Below, piece after piece: positions 33,048 through 41,988 of a DNA stretch of 45,154 nt; the stretch's first letter is position 1, and each line of letters starts with the position of its first letter. Below the pieces are notes generated by a model. That model ran no database searches. It worked only from the letters and a program-made list of their open reading frames with translations, and was not told where the DNA came from. The position numbers and the translations under genes were made by a program. This DNA comes from Clostridia bacterium (GTDB lineage Bacteria; Bacillota; Clostridia; JAQVDB01): contig JAQVDB010000007.1 in the NCBI GenBank assembly GCA_028698525.1, positions 1-45,154 of the forward strand, in the 5' to 3' direction.

Positions 33048-33845
33048 TTATATAGCCTTGAGTACCGGTGTTCTTTTATCGAATGTAGTTATATAATTAA
33101 ATCCTACTTTTTTAATTGTTTTATAAGTATATTGGAAATTATAAGCTATTTGTGCAGGCAAGTGGGCATCAGAACCTACGGTAATCAGTTTACCGCCTAG
33201 ATATTTATACCTCTTTAGGATATTTATATCAGGCATTATAGAATTTATTCCATACCTGAACCCGGAAGTGTTGATTTCTAGACATTTATTTTTTTTAATT
33301 AGCAGATTAAGTATCTGGTCTATTATCGGTCTGCATTTATCTATATCATACAATGAAGTTTTCCGGTCGCTATATCGTCTTATTATATCAAAATGGCCCA
33401 GCACATCATAATTATTGAAATTTTGCAACATATCAAAAAGCTGGAACAGATATTCGATATATCCTTGTTTTTGATCCCTTGTTCTGAAATAATCACCATT
33501 ATGCATATCAGTCTTGGATACGCCATGGACGGATGCAATTATAAAATCAAATTCAAAACCGGATATTTTATCATTTGTTTCAGACAGTACGTGTGGTTGT
33601 AGTCCTATTTCGATGCTTTTTTTGATTTTCAACTGATTTTTATATTTTTGTTGTATTTTTTGTATTTGATTGAGATAATCATATATATCCAGGTCAAATA
33701 TGAAGTCCGGATCGGGATAATCTATATCTATATGATCGGTAAAAGCTATTTCATCCAGCTTTAAATCTATAGCTTTTGCACATGCAGTTTCCATTTCCAT
33801 AGACGAATCAACAGAGAAATTAGAATGTATATGATAATCTATCAT
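33048..33845 (-). CDS. PHP-domain phosphoesterase, HisJ-type histidinol-phosphatase family
   Basis: A 265-residue PHP-superfamily metal-dependent phosphoesterase. The metal-binding motifs appear in order: DYHIHSNFSVDS at the N-terminus, AFTDHIDIDYPD, FIIASVHGVSK, VLGHFDIIRRYSD, LEINTSGFRYG and VGSDAHLPAQIAYN near the end. The layout matches HisJ-family histidinol-phosphatases, but no other his genes are nearby, so the true substrate may differ. On the minus strand, AAGGTGG lies 11 bases before the ATG at 33845, which fits the family's usual first residues. It meets the flavodoxin gene end to end. Confidence 0.88.
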   Translation of the reverse strand: MIDYHIHSNFSVDSSMEMETACAKAIDLKLDEIAFTDHIDIDYPDPDFIFDLDIYDYLNQIQKIQQKYKNQLKIKKSIEIGLQPHVLSETNDKISGFEFDFIIASVHGVSKTDMHNGDYFRTRDQKQGYIEYLFQLFDMLQNFNNYDVLGHFDIIRRYSDRKTSLYDIDKCRPIIDQILNLLIKKNKCLEINTSGFRYGINSIMPDINILKRYKYLGGKLITVGSDAHLPAQIAYNFQYTYKTIKKVGFNYITTFDKRTPVLKAI

Positions 33846-33911
33846 TTTATATCTACCACCTTAAAGGTATGATAAATAAATTTTATTATTAATGTTAAAT
33901 GAAGTCAAGGC

Positions 33912-33940
33912 TTGACACATAAGTGAGACTGATATATATT
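33912..33940 (+). promoter_or_regulatory. sigma-A promoter for the aminopeptidase gene
   Basis: TTGACA at 33912-33917 and TATATT at 33935-33940 are separated by 17 bases. The perfect -35 box makes this one of the best promoters in the window. It implies a leader of about 140 bases before the M18 gene, in which I see no riboswitch. Confidence 0.75.
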
Positions 33941-34087
33941 AACCATTAATCAAAAAAACAAAATATATACATAAAAAAGAGTGTATTAGTGATATTATAT
34001 AGTTGATAGCTTTACAGCAATATTAACAAATGGGATATTGATAGATTTATAGTTTATTTTAATGAACTGAACAAGGAGGTTTATATA

Positions 34088-35515
34088 ATGAAAAAGCAGA
34101 GTTCTATAAAAAATTTACAGAAAAAGTTATCTTATTCAACTGAGTATGTATGGGATGTGATTTCCGAGGTTGAAAAACGAAAAGCCATGGAGTTTTGTGA
34201 AGGATATAAAGACTTTTTAAATGCCGCAAAAACTGAGAGACAAGCCGCTGCGTACATAGCAGATGAATTAAATAAAAATGGTTTTAGCAGCATTGGACAA
34301 TATGAACGAGAGGGAAAAAACCTAAAGGCAGGAGATAAAGTGTATGTGCACTACAGGGATAAAGTTGTGGCTGCGGCAGTTATAGGAAAGAGGCCGTTAA
34401 AGGAAGGCTTGAGAATTATTGCATCACACATTGATTCGCCTAGATTGGATTTAAAACAGAATCCAATTTATGAAGCAGATGGAATGGTTATGGCAGATAC
34501 ACACTACTATGGAGGTATTAAAAAATATCAATGGACAACTATACCTCTTTCACTCCATGGGGTAGTAATTAAAAATGATGGTGAGAAAGTTAATATCTCT
34601 ATAGGTGAAAATAAAGCTGATCCCGTATTTTATATCAGCGATTTACTGCCTCATCTTGCAAAAGATCAAATGAACAAGAAGGCCACAGAAGTAGTAACAG
34701 GAGAAGGGCTAGATGTTATAATAGGGAGTATTCCTTTTACTGATGATGAAGAAATTAAGGACAGGATGAAACTTAGCATATTGAACATATTGAATCAAGA
34801 ATATGGCATAGTTGAAGAAGATTTTATAAGCGCAGAAATAGAGCTTGTGCCTGCCTTTAGAGCTAGAGATGTAGGGTTTGATAGGGGTATAGTGGGAGGC
34901 TATGGACAGGATGACAGGGTATGTGCATATACTTCTCTTATTGCATTATTAGATATTAACATTCCTGAATATACCGCATTAGCTTTTTTTGCTGATAAAG
35001 AAGAAATAGGCAGTATGGGGAATACCGGCATGGAGTCAAGAATATTGGAAAACTTTGTGGCTGGAATGAAAAAAAGTTCTTCTGGGGGCTACAATGAGTT
35101 TGAATTAAAACAATGTCTTGCCAATTCAAAAGCGTTATCAGCAGATGTATCAGGTGCATATGATCCTAACTATAGTGATGTAAGCGAAAAAAACAACTCA
35201 GCTTATCTAGGTAAAGGAATTGCGATGAGTAAATATGGCGGTGCAAGAGGGAAATCCGGTTCAAGTGATGCAAATGCTGAATTTGTAGGGGAAGTCAGGA
35301 GAATGTTCAACGAGAACAACGTAGTCTGGCAAGCAGGAGAATTAGGCAAGGTAGATCAAGGAGGCGGAGGAACTGTAGCTATGTTCATGGCTAACTATGG
35401 CATGGAAGTACTTGATTGTGGCGTGCCCCTTATCAGCATGCATTCACCTTATGAACTTGCAAGTAAAGGTGATATATATATGGCATATAAGGCATATAAA
35501 GTTTTTATGCAATAA
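34088..35515 (+). CDS. M18-family aminopeptidase
   Basis: A 475-residue zinc aminopeptidase of family M18 (aspartyl aminopeptidase and yeast aminopeptidase I relatives), cytosolic, forming large homo-oligomers in known members. Metal and catalytic motifs are visible: IASHIDSPRLDLK (His-x-Asp), YGQDDRVCAYTSL, FFADKEEIGSMGNTGMES (catalytic Glu pair), SADVSGAYDPNYSD and the final LISMHSPYELASKGD with the last zinc His. AACAAGGAGG precedes ATG 34088. It is a single gene with its own promoter and would release N-terminal residues from peptides for amino-acid use. Confidence 0.95.
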   Translation: MKKQSSIKNLQKKLSYSTEYVWDVISEVEKRKAMEFCEGYKDFLNAAKTERQAAAYIADELNKNGFSSIGQYEREGKNLKAGDKVYVHYRDKVVAAAVIGKRPLKEGLRIIASHIDSPRLDLKQNPIYEADGMVMADTHYYGGIKKYQWTTIPLSLHGVVIKNDGEKVNISIGENKADPVFYISDLLPHLAKDQMNKKATEVVTGEGLDVIIGSIPFTDDEEIKDRMKLSILNILNQEYGIVEEDFISAEIELVPAFRARDVGFDRGIVGGYGQDDRVCAYTSLIALLDINIPEYTALAFFADKEEIGSMGNTGMESRILENFVAGMKKSSSGGYNEFELKQCLANSKALSADVSGAYDPNYSDVSEKNNSAYLGKGIAMSKYGGARGKSGSSDANAEFVGEVRRMFNENNVVWQAGELGKVDQGGGGTVAMFMANYGMEVLDCGVPLISMHSPYELASKGDIYMAYKAYKVFMQ

Positions 35516-35588
35516 ATGGCCATTTCCATATATTGTATAATTGAAAAAAAGGAAAATGGTTGAAAAAACTTTAATAATTTTGTTTTTA

Positions 35589-35597
35589 TGCTATAAT
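35589..35597 (+). promoter_or_regulatory. extended -10 promoter for the yicC-rlmN operon
   Basis: TGCTATAAT at 35589-35597 is an extended -10 match, followed closely by another TATAAT-like run. It sits about 175 bases before yicC in the 256-base gap after the aminopeptidase. No -35 box or riboswitch motif is evident. Confidence 0.55.
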
Positions 35598-35771
35598 ACT
35601 ATAATAGACTAGTTTTATTATAATAAATATAGCAATTCGTCAATAATCTTGTTTTATTGTGTATTTGTAGGGAATATAGTTATTTTCGCTACATATATGT
35701 GTTTAAAAATTGAAACTTATTTTTAAGCTGATTGTTCGTTTATCTATATAAACGGAAGGATGAATATCTTA

Positions 35772-36650
35772 ATGATAAAAAGCATGACAGGTTATGGCAG
35801 AGGAGAATATGTTTCCGGAACGCGAAAAGTTTCCATAGAGCTAAAGACGGTTAATCATAGATATTTAGATATCAATATAAAGTTACCAAAAACACTTGTG
35901 TTTTTAGAAGAACATATAAGGAGTATGATACAGGAGCGCATATACAGGGGAAGGATAGAGGTTTACACTACATATAGAAATATAGAGCAAACTGACAAAG
36001 CCGTTTTTGTAGATTTAAAACTTGCAAAAGAGTATTTATCTAAGTTAATGCTATTGTCTGATGAGTTAGGGATAAAAGATGATGTCACAAACACCTATAT
36101 TGCTTCTATGTCGGATGTAATAGTCCTGGAAAATCAAAAGGAAGACGAAGATGTATTGAAAGAAGTTTTTAGTATAGGGTTAGATAAGGCTTTGGAACAA
36201 CTTATCGAGATGAGGAAAGTAGAAGGGGAAAAATTATATGATGATATCAAAAAAAGATGTTTAATTATTAAGGATATTGTCAATAAAATAGAGGAAAGAG
36301 CAAGTGTAGTTCCACAATATTATAAAGAAAAATTGGAGGGAAGAATAAGGGAATTAGTAGACATAAAACAACTGGATGCTGACAGACTAGAGCAAGAGGT
36401 AGCCATAATTGCAGATAGAGCAAATATAGACGAAGAGATAACAAGATTATACAGTCACTTGAATCAATTGGACAAAACTTTGGATTCCAGCGAACCAGTG
36501 GGTAGAAAGCTTGATTTTATAGTACAGGAAATGAATAGAGAAGTTAATACAATAGCTTCAAAAGCAAACGATATTTTTATTTCAAGATGTGTAGTAGATG
36601 TAAAAAGTGAAATTTCTAAAATCAGAGAACAGGTACAGAATATAGAATAA
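35772..36650 (+). CDS. yicC: YicC/YloC-family endoribonuclease
   Basis: A 292-residue member of the YicC (YloC) family, recently recognised as endoribonucleases acting in RNA turnover. The N-terminal domain starts IKSMTGYGRGEYV with VELKTVNHRYLDINIKLP-like core (IELKTVNHRYLDINIKL), and the C-terminal DUF1732 part has EITRLYSHLNQLDK, VGRKLDFIVQEMNREVNTIA and the conserved ending SEISKIREQVQNIE. The start is taken as ATG 35772 since relatives begin MIKSMTG; ATG 35760 directly abuts GGAAGG and is less likely. It is the first gene of the conserved Firmicutes operon that continues to the window end. Confidence 0.94.
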   Translation: MIKSMTGYGRGEYVSGTRKVSIELKTVNHRYLDINIKLPKTLVFLEEHIRSMIQERIYRGRIEVYTTYRNIEQTDKAVFVDLKLAKEYLSKLMLLSDELGIKDDVTNTYIASMSDVIVLENQKEDEDVLKEVFSIGLDKALEQLIEMRKVEGEKLYDDIKKRCLIIKDIVNKIEERASVVPQYYKEKLEGRIRELVDIKQLDADRLEQEVAIIADRANIDEEITRLYSHLNQLDKTLDSSEPVGRKLDFIVQEMNREVNTIASKANDIFISRCVVDVKSEISKIREQVQNIE

Positions 36651-36668
36651 TTGAATGGAGGATTGACC

Positions 36669-36950
36669 ATGGATATTAAATTAATAAATATCGGTTTTGG
36701 CAATATTGTTTCAGCCAACAGACTGGTGGCGATTGTGAGCCCTGAATCTGCTCCAATAAAAAGGATAATTCAGGAGGCTAGAGAACGAGGGATGTTAATA
36801 GATGCTACATATGGCAGGAGGACTAGGGCAGTAATAGTAACCGATAGCGATCATATTATCCTTTCTGCTGTTCAGCCTGAAACAGTTGCTCATAGATTGT
36901 CTGGCAAAGATTCAAGCCAAGCTTTAGAAATGGACAAGAAAGAGGAATAG
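36669..36950 (+). CDS. remA: RemA/YlzA family regulator (DUF370)
   Basis: A 93-residue DNA-binding protein of the RemA family, which in Bacillus activates extracellular matrix and osmoprotection genes. The sequence [20 protein letters not shown] and [20 protein letters not shown] is highly conserved in the family. The start is ATG 36669 after TGGAGGATTG; an in-frame ATG at 36651 lies before this site. Position between yicC and gmk is standard for Clostridia and Bacilli. With DegS/DegU, it may govern surface and secreted products such as the cohesin-like proteins, by analogy. Confidence 0.93.
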   Translation: MDIKLINIGFGNIVSANRLVAIVSPESAPIKRIIQEARERGMLIDATYGRRTRAVIVTDSDHIILSAVQPETVAHRLSGKDSSQALEMDKKEE

Positions 36951-36957
36951 GTGAAAC

Positions 36958-37569
36958 ATGAAAAAGAGAGGTCTTCTTTTAGTAATATCCGGTCCTTCGG
37001 GTGCTGGAAAAGGCACGGTGTGTAGGGAACTCTTGAAAAAAAATAAAGACTTAAAATTATCTATCTCTACCACTACAAGGGATCCTAGGCCTGGAGAAGT
37101 AGAAGGGGTTAATTATTTTTTCAGATCAAAAGAAGAGTTTGAGCAAATGATTGTAGAAGGTGAATTTTTAGAGTACGCTAAGGTTTATGATAACTATTAT
37201 GGGACACCGAAACCTTATGTAAAAAAACAATTATTAGACGGTAACGATATTATACTAGAGATAGATATTCAAGGTGCTTTAAAGGTTAAAGAGAAGTATG
37301 AAGATGGGGTATTTATATTTATTCTTCCTCCTTCCATGGAAGAACTGAAAAAGAGAATAGTGAATAGAGGGACAGAGACCAAGGAACAGGTGCTCAAGCG
37401 TTTTGAGCATGCTTATAGAGAGTTAAACTTTATTAAAAGATATAATTATGTTGTGGTAAATGATCAAGTAAAAAATGCTGTGGAAAAGATAAATGCAATA
37501 ATAATTGCTGAAAAATGCAGGGTGGATCGAAACAAAGGACTATATTTGGATTTTGAAGGAGGTTTTTGA
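36958..37569 (+). CDS. gmk: guanylate kinase
   Basis: This 203-residue enzyme phosphorylates GMP to GDP. The P-loop is VISGPSGAGKGTVCREL at residues 8-24, the GMP-binding region is STTTRDPRPGEVEGVNYFF, followed by GEFLEYAKVYDNYYGTP, and the lid has KRIVNRGTE. The length is normal. ATG 36958 lies seven bases behind remA, with the site inside the remA end. It is an essential gene in the housekeeping operon. Confidence 0.97.
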   Translation: MKKRGLLLVISGPSGAGKGTVCRELLKKNKDLKLSISTTTRDPRPGEVEGVNYFFRSKEEFEQMIVEGEFLEYAKVYDNYYGTPKPYVKKQLLDGNDIILEIDIQGALKVKEKYEDGVFIFILPPSMEELKKRIVNRGTETKEQVLKRFEHAYRELNFIKRYNYVVVNDQVKNAVEKINAIIIAEKCRVDRNKGLYLDFEGGF

Positions 37570-37572
37570 ATC

Positions 37573-37779
37573 GTGATATATCCTACCATTAAAGAATTAT
37601 TAGGCAAGGCTGATAGTCGATATACATTAGTAGTGCAAACTGCCAAAAGGGCCAGACAACTAATAGATGGAGAGCCTAAACTCATCGATGTAGATTCTAA
37701 CAAACCGGTTACTATAGCTATTCATGAAATAAATGCAGGCAAGATCGGATATGAGAGAACTAAAGAAGGAATAAAATAA
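37573..37779 (+). CDS. rpoZ: DNA-directed RNA polymerase subunit omega
   Basis: The 68-residue omega subunit, which helps fold and assemble the beta-prime subunit of RNA polymerase. Recognisable parts are YPTIKELLGKADSRYTLVVQ, AKRARQLIDGEP and KPVTIAIHEINAGKI. The start is GTG 37573 following GGAGG within the last codons of gmk, three bases after its stop. Its place between gmk and coaBC is conserved. Confidence 0.94.
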   Translation: MIYPTIKELLGKADSRYTLVVQTAKRARQLIDGEPKLIDVDSNKPVTIAIHEINAGKIGYERTKEGIK

Positions 37780-37795
37780 ATATGGTGGCTTACAA

Positions 37796-38986
37796 ATGTT
37801 AGAAGGTATAAATGTAGCAGTAGGTGTGACAGGAGGAATAGCTGCATATAAATCAGCAGATTTAGTTAGCAAATTAAAAAAAATGAACGCTGAAGTAAAT
37901 GTCGTGTTGACTGAATCGGGGGCAAAATTTATCACACCCCTCACTCTTCAGACCCTATCAGGAAATAGAGTGATACAAAATCTTTTTGATACACCTGATA
38001 ATTGGGATGTTGCCCATATATCACTGGCTAAAAAAGTAGATTTATTTATAGTGGCGCCTGCTACGGCAAATATAATAAGTAAAATAGCTAACGGTATTTG
38101 CGATGATTTTTTGACAACCACTCTGATGGCTACCAAGGCAAAGGTTATATTGGTTCCTTCAATGAATACCAATATGTTTGAAAACAAAGTTTTTCAGCAA
38201 AATTTGACTAAATTAAGAAATATGGGATATCTTATATTGGAACCTGATTCAGGCAGATTGGCTTGTGGTGATCAGGGTAAGGGAAGAATGCCGGATGTGG
38301 ATACCATCATCCAATATATACTCAAGGTTATCAGGAGAAAACAGGATTTGAAAGGCAAAAAAATGTTGATAACTGCAGGGCCCACCCGGGAATATATTGA
38401 TCCTGTAAGATTTATTACCAATGCATCTAGCGGTAAGATGGGATATTCTATTGCTGAAGCGGCGATTAAAAGAGGTGCGCAAGTAGTATTAGTTTCTGGA
38501 CCGGTAAATATATCATCTCCCGAAGGTATTCAAAAGGTAATAAGAGTAGAAACTGCTATTGAGATGTATGAAAAGGTGATGGGGTTATATAAAGATTTTG
38601 ATATAATAATAAAAACTGCGGCTGTTTCAGACTACAGGCCTGTACGCACCCATGCAAACAAGATAAAGAAAACGGAAGATTATATGACTGTAGATCTGGT
38701 AAAGAATCCTGATATACTACTTGAACTAGGTAGGGTTAAAGGTAATAGAAAGCTGATAGGGTTTGCAGCTGAAACCCAAGATTTAATGAGTAATGCCAAA
38801 GCTAAAATAGACAAGAAAAATCTTGATTTAATAGTAGCGAATGATATAAGCAACCCTGATGCAGGTTTTGCTTCGGATACCAATATAGTTAAAATTATCA
38901 AAAGAAACGGTGATGTTTTAGATATCCCTAAAATGGCTAAAAGACATCTTGCGGATATAATAATTGATGAGATAATATTAATATAA
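37796..38986 (+). CDS. coaBC: bifunctional phosphopantothenoylcysteine decarboxylase / phosphopantothenate--cysteine ligase
   Basis: A 396-residue bifunctional enzyme for two successive steps of coenzyme A synthesis. The CoaC flavoprotein half (1-180) has GVTGGIAAYKSADL, the FMN-site and His region DNWDVAHISLAKK, PSMNTNMFENKVFQ and the substrate-recognition loop with the catalytic Cys in RLACGDQGKGRMP. The CoaB half (about 185-396) has LITAGPTREYIDPVRFITN, SSGKMGYSIAEAA and LIGFAAETQDL. The ribosome binding site is unremarkable. An unusual 20-bp inverted repeat overlaps its stop codon. Confidence 0.96.
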   Translation: MLEGINVAVGVTGGIAAYKSADLVSKLKKMNAEVNVVLTESGAKFITPLTLQTLSGNRVIQNLFDTPDNWDVAHISLAKKVDLFIVAPATANIISKIANGICDDFLTTTLMATKAKVILVPSMNTNMFENKVFQQNLTKLRNMGYLILEPDSGRLACGDQGKGRMPDVDTIIQYILKVIRRKQDLKGKKMLITAGPTREYIDPVRFITNASSGKMGYSIAEAAIKRGAQVVLVSGPVNISSPEGIQKVIRVETAIEMYEKVMGLYKDFDIIIKTAAVSDYRPVRTHANKIKKTEDYMTVDLVKNPDILLELGRVKGNRKLIGFAAETQDLMSNAKAKIDKKNLDLIVANDISNPDAGFASDTNIVKIIKRNGDVLDIPKMAKRHLADIIIDEIILI

Positions 38987-39016
38987 AGCGTACAGTGTAC
39001 GCTTTATATTAATATT
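38974..39016. repeat. 20-bp perfect inverted repeat across the coaBC stop
   Basis: Bases 38974-38993 pair perfectly with 38997-39016 around a 3-base centre (AGT), with core AAAGCGTAC/GTACGCTTT. The first arm encodes the last four coaBC codons plus the stop and beyond. No T-run follows, so simple termination is unlikely to be efficient; an mRNA-processing stem or attenuating hairpin within the operon are alternatives. Confidence 0.7.
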
Positions 39017-39044
39017 CGGGATTTTTTCGGTAAGGAGATGGATA

Positions 39045-41513
39045 ATGTCCTTTAAAAAATATGCAGATATAGTTATTGGATTGAAATATACCGGGAATAG
39101 CGAAGTATTTTGCTATGCTATACCAGATCAGTTGATCGGTAAAGTGTCAGAGGGAGTACGTGTGTTAGTTCCTTTTGGAATGGGCAACAAAGTATATGAA
39201 GGCTATGTAATAGGTATGAGAGATAACATAGATGATATCAACATAAAAGAGGTTAAAGAGATTATTTCAGTGACTGATGAGATGCCCCTCCTTCTGCCTT
39301 TCAGCATAAAATTGGCAAAATGGATATCTAAAAAATATCTTTGTTCATTAAATGAAGCGATAATGCTTATGTTACCATCCTGTATCAAAATAAAATCAGA
39401 TAAACATGTAAAATTTTTATCTATAGATAAGAATAAATTTGATAAATTTAATGAACAGGACAAGGGTGTAATAAAATATCTTATTAAGAAGAAAGAGCCT
39501 GTCAGCATAAAGACTATCACTAGAGAAACCGGATTTAAAGATATTGATAGAATATTGTATAAACTTAAAGAAGAAGGAATAATAGATTTTTTTTATAAGA
39601 CCTTTCAAAAGACAAAAAACAAATATATAGAAGTAGTGGAGTTAACTGATGACGCATGTGAACAAGATATTTCGTCTAGGGCAAATGTACAAAGAAGAAT
39701 ATTTGATATACTAAAAAAACATAAGATGCTTTCAAAAAGACAGTTGAGGGAAATAGTGGGAAGCAGCGTATATTCTTCATTAAACTCAATGATCAAGAAA
39801 GGTCTAGTAAATGTAGAGAAAGTAAACGTTGAGAGAGATCCTTTTTTAGGCATCTCTTACGAAAGGGATTTACCTAAAAGGCCGACTTGTCAACAAAAAC
39901 ATATAATCGATGGCATAGCTTCTCAACTAGATAAAGGAAGGTGCAATAAGTACCTAATCCATGGAGTAACTGGAAGTGGAAAGACAGAGATATATCTTCA
40001 GACCATCCAACAAGCTATAAACAATAACAAGCAGGTTATAGTGCTGGTGCCTGAAATATCCCTAACTCCCCAGATGATCACCCAATTCAGATCCAGATTT
40101 GGAGATATCGTAGGTGTAATACATAGCGCATTATCGGAAGGGGAGAAATATGATCAGTGGGAAAAAATCAGAACGGGAGAAGTTTCTATAGTAATAGGGG
40201 CAAGATCAGCAATATTTGTTCCTTTCGATAAATTAGGTATGATAATAATAGATGAAGAACATGAAAATACATACAAATCCAGCACAAATCCCAGATATGA
40301 CGCAATAGAGGTTGCCGAAAAAAGAGCGGAGATGCAAAATGCTGTTTTGGTATTAGGAAGTGCTACACCTTCATTGGAATCATATTATAAATCGTTGAAA
40401 GGTGAGTATACCCTATTTAAGCTGGATAAGAGAATAAATGGAAGGTCTATGCCACATGTGGATGTTGTGGATATGAGGGAAGAACTTAAAGCTGGCAATA
40501 GATCAATATTTAGCAGCAAACTTTATTATAATATACAAGATAGGCTGGAAAGAAAAGAACAGGTGATTCTGTTCTTGAATAGAAGAGGATATTCAACTTT
40601 TGTTAGCTGTAGAAAATGTGGTTATGTAATGAAGTGTAAAAATTGTGAAATAACCTTAACATATCATAATGATACCAGAAAGGTGGAATGTCATTATTGC
40701 GGATATACTGCAAATAGCCCGCGAGTATGCCCACAATGTAAAAGTAATTATATTAAATATTTTGGAATAGGCACACAAAAAGTAGAGGAATTTACTGCAA
40801 ACGCTTTTAAAGATGCGAGAATCGCTAGGATGGATGTGGATACTACTCGGGGTAAAGGAGCACATAATAAAATACTCTCTAAATTTAGAAGAGGAGAAAT
40901 CGATATTCTTATAGGAACTCAAATGATTTCAAAAGGACTTGATTTTCCTAATGTAACTCTTGTAGGGGTTATAGCGGCCGATGTTTCAATCAATCTTCCT
41001 GATTTTCGTTCTGCTGAACGTACTTTCCAACTTATAACCCAGGTGGCGGGCAGGGCTGGAAGAGGTTTTAAAAAAGGAGAAGTGATAGTTCAGACCTATC
41101 AACCTGATCATTATAGCTTAAAGGCTGCTACAGACCATGACTATGAGAAGTTCTATTCACAAGAGATAGTTTATAGAGAGGCTTTTAAATATCCACCTTT
41201 CATGGAAATTATAAATATAATAGTAAGAGGCAAAGATGAGCGGTGTGTGATTGATGTGATACAGGAAGTATATAAAATTCTTAATTCATTTTTTAAATAT
41301 TTAACCGGTAAAGATGATATAATTATTTTGGGACCATCTGTAGCTCCTATTCCCAAAATAAAAGGTATGTATAGATGGCAGATATTGATAAAGACAAATG
41401 ATATCAATAATTCTTTGGAGGTTTTAAGGAAAATAAGTGACAAATATTTTAATTATTATAAGAAAAAAGGGGTATTTATTAATATAGATATAAATCCTCA
41501 AAACATAATGTGA
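39045..41513 (+). CDS. priA: primosomal protein N' (replication restart helicase)
   Basis: This 822-residue superfamily 2 helicase reloads the replisome at stalled forks. The N-terminal DNA-binding domain spans about 1-100. The helicase core has Walker A in HGVTGSGKTEIYLQ (about 305), Walker B DEEH in MIIIDEEHENTYKS and VLGSATPSLES. Zinc is bound by cysteines in CRKCGYVMKCKNCE and CHYCGYTANSPRVCPQC. The C-terminal motor motifs are IGTQMISKGLDFPNVTLVG and TQVAGRAGRGFKKGE. Length is typical for Firmicutes. ATG 39045 follows TAAGGAG. Confidence 0.97.
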   Translation: MSFKKYADIVIGLKYTGNSEVFCYAIPDQLIGKVSEGVRVLVPFGMGNKVYEGYVIGMRDNIDDINIKEVKEIISVTDEMPLLLPFSIKLAKWISKKYLCSLNEAIMLMLPSCIKIKSDKHVKFLSIDKNKFDKFNEQDKGVIKYLIKKKEPVSIKTITRETGFKDIDRILYKLKEEGIIDFFYKTFQKTKNKYIEVVELTDDACEQDISSRANVQRRIFDILKKHKMLSKRQLREIVGSSVYSSLNSMIKKGLVNVEKVNVERDPFLGISYERDLPKRPTCQQKHIIDGIASQLDKGRCNKYLIHGVTGSGKTEIYLQTIQQAINNNKQVIVLVPEISLTPQMITQFRSRFGDIVGVIHSALSEGEKYDQWEKIRTGEVSIVIGARSAIFVPFDKLGMIIIDEEHENTYKSSTNPRYDAIEVAEKRAEMQNAVLVLGSATPSLESYYKSLKGEYTLFKLDKRINGRSMPHVDVVDMREELKAGNRSIFSSKLYYNIQDRLERKEQVILFLNRRGYSTFVSCRKCGYVMKCKNCEITLTYHNDTRKVECHYCGYTANSPRVCPQCKSNYIKYFGIGTQKVEEFTANAFKDARIARMDVDTTRGKGAHNKILSKFRRGEIDILIGTQMISKGLDFPNVTLVGVIAADVSINLPDFRSAERTFQLITQVAGRAGRGFKKGEVIVQTYQPDHYSLKAATDHDYEKFYSQEIVYREAFKYPPFMEIINIIVRGKDERCVIDVIQEVYKILNSFFKYLTGKDDIIILGPSVAPIPKIKGMYRWQILIKTNDINNSLEVLRKISDKYFNYYKKKGVFINIDINPQNIM

Positions 41514-41528
41514 TTCGGGAGGTTCTTT

Positions 41529-41984
41529 ATGGCTTTAAGAATGATCAAGAAATACGGGGAAGAAGTATTAAGGAAAAAATCAAGGGCTATAGATAAAATA
41601 GATGATAAGATATTGACCTTGCTGGATGATATGGCTGAAACTATGTATCAAAACGATGGAGTAGGTTTAGCTGCCCCACAAGTTGGAATATTGAAGAGGG
41701 CAGTGGTGATAGATATAGGTGAAGGTCTGATAGAGTTAATAAATCCAGAGATAATCTCATCCTCTGGGAGCCAGATAGATGAGGAAGGGTGTTTGAGCAT
41801 TCCGGGAGTGGCAAAAAAGGTAGATAGGCCATCTGCTGTAATAGTAAAAGCTTTGGGCAGAGATGGAAAACAGTTAACGATAAAGGGAACAAATTTACTG
41901 GCAAGGGCTCTTTGTCATGAAATAGACCATTTAAATGGAGTGCTTTTTATAGACAAAGCTATAGATGATCAAGACCAGGAGTGA
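41529..41984 (+). CDS. def: peptide deformylase
   Basis: A 151-residue metallo-enzyme that removes the formyl group from new proteins. The three catalytic motifs are [11 protein letters not shown] (about 42-52), [10 protein letters not shown] (about 87) and [11 protein letters not shown] (about 131), with Cys and two His as metal ligands. It precedes fmt by four bases, coupling the removal and addition of formyl-Met. ATG 41529 follows GGGAGG. Confidence 0.97.
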   Translation: MALRMIKKYGEEVLRKKSRAIDKIDDKILTLLDDMAETMYQNDGVGLAAPQVGILKRAVVIDIGEGLIELINPEIISSSGSQIDEEGCLSIPGVAKKVDRPSAVIVKALGRDGKQLTIKGTNLLARALCHEIDHLNGVLFIDKAIDDQDQE

Positions 41985-41988
41985 TAAT

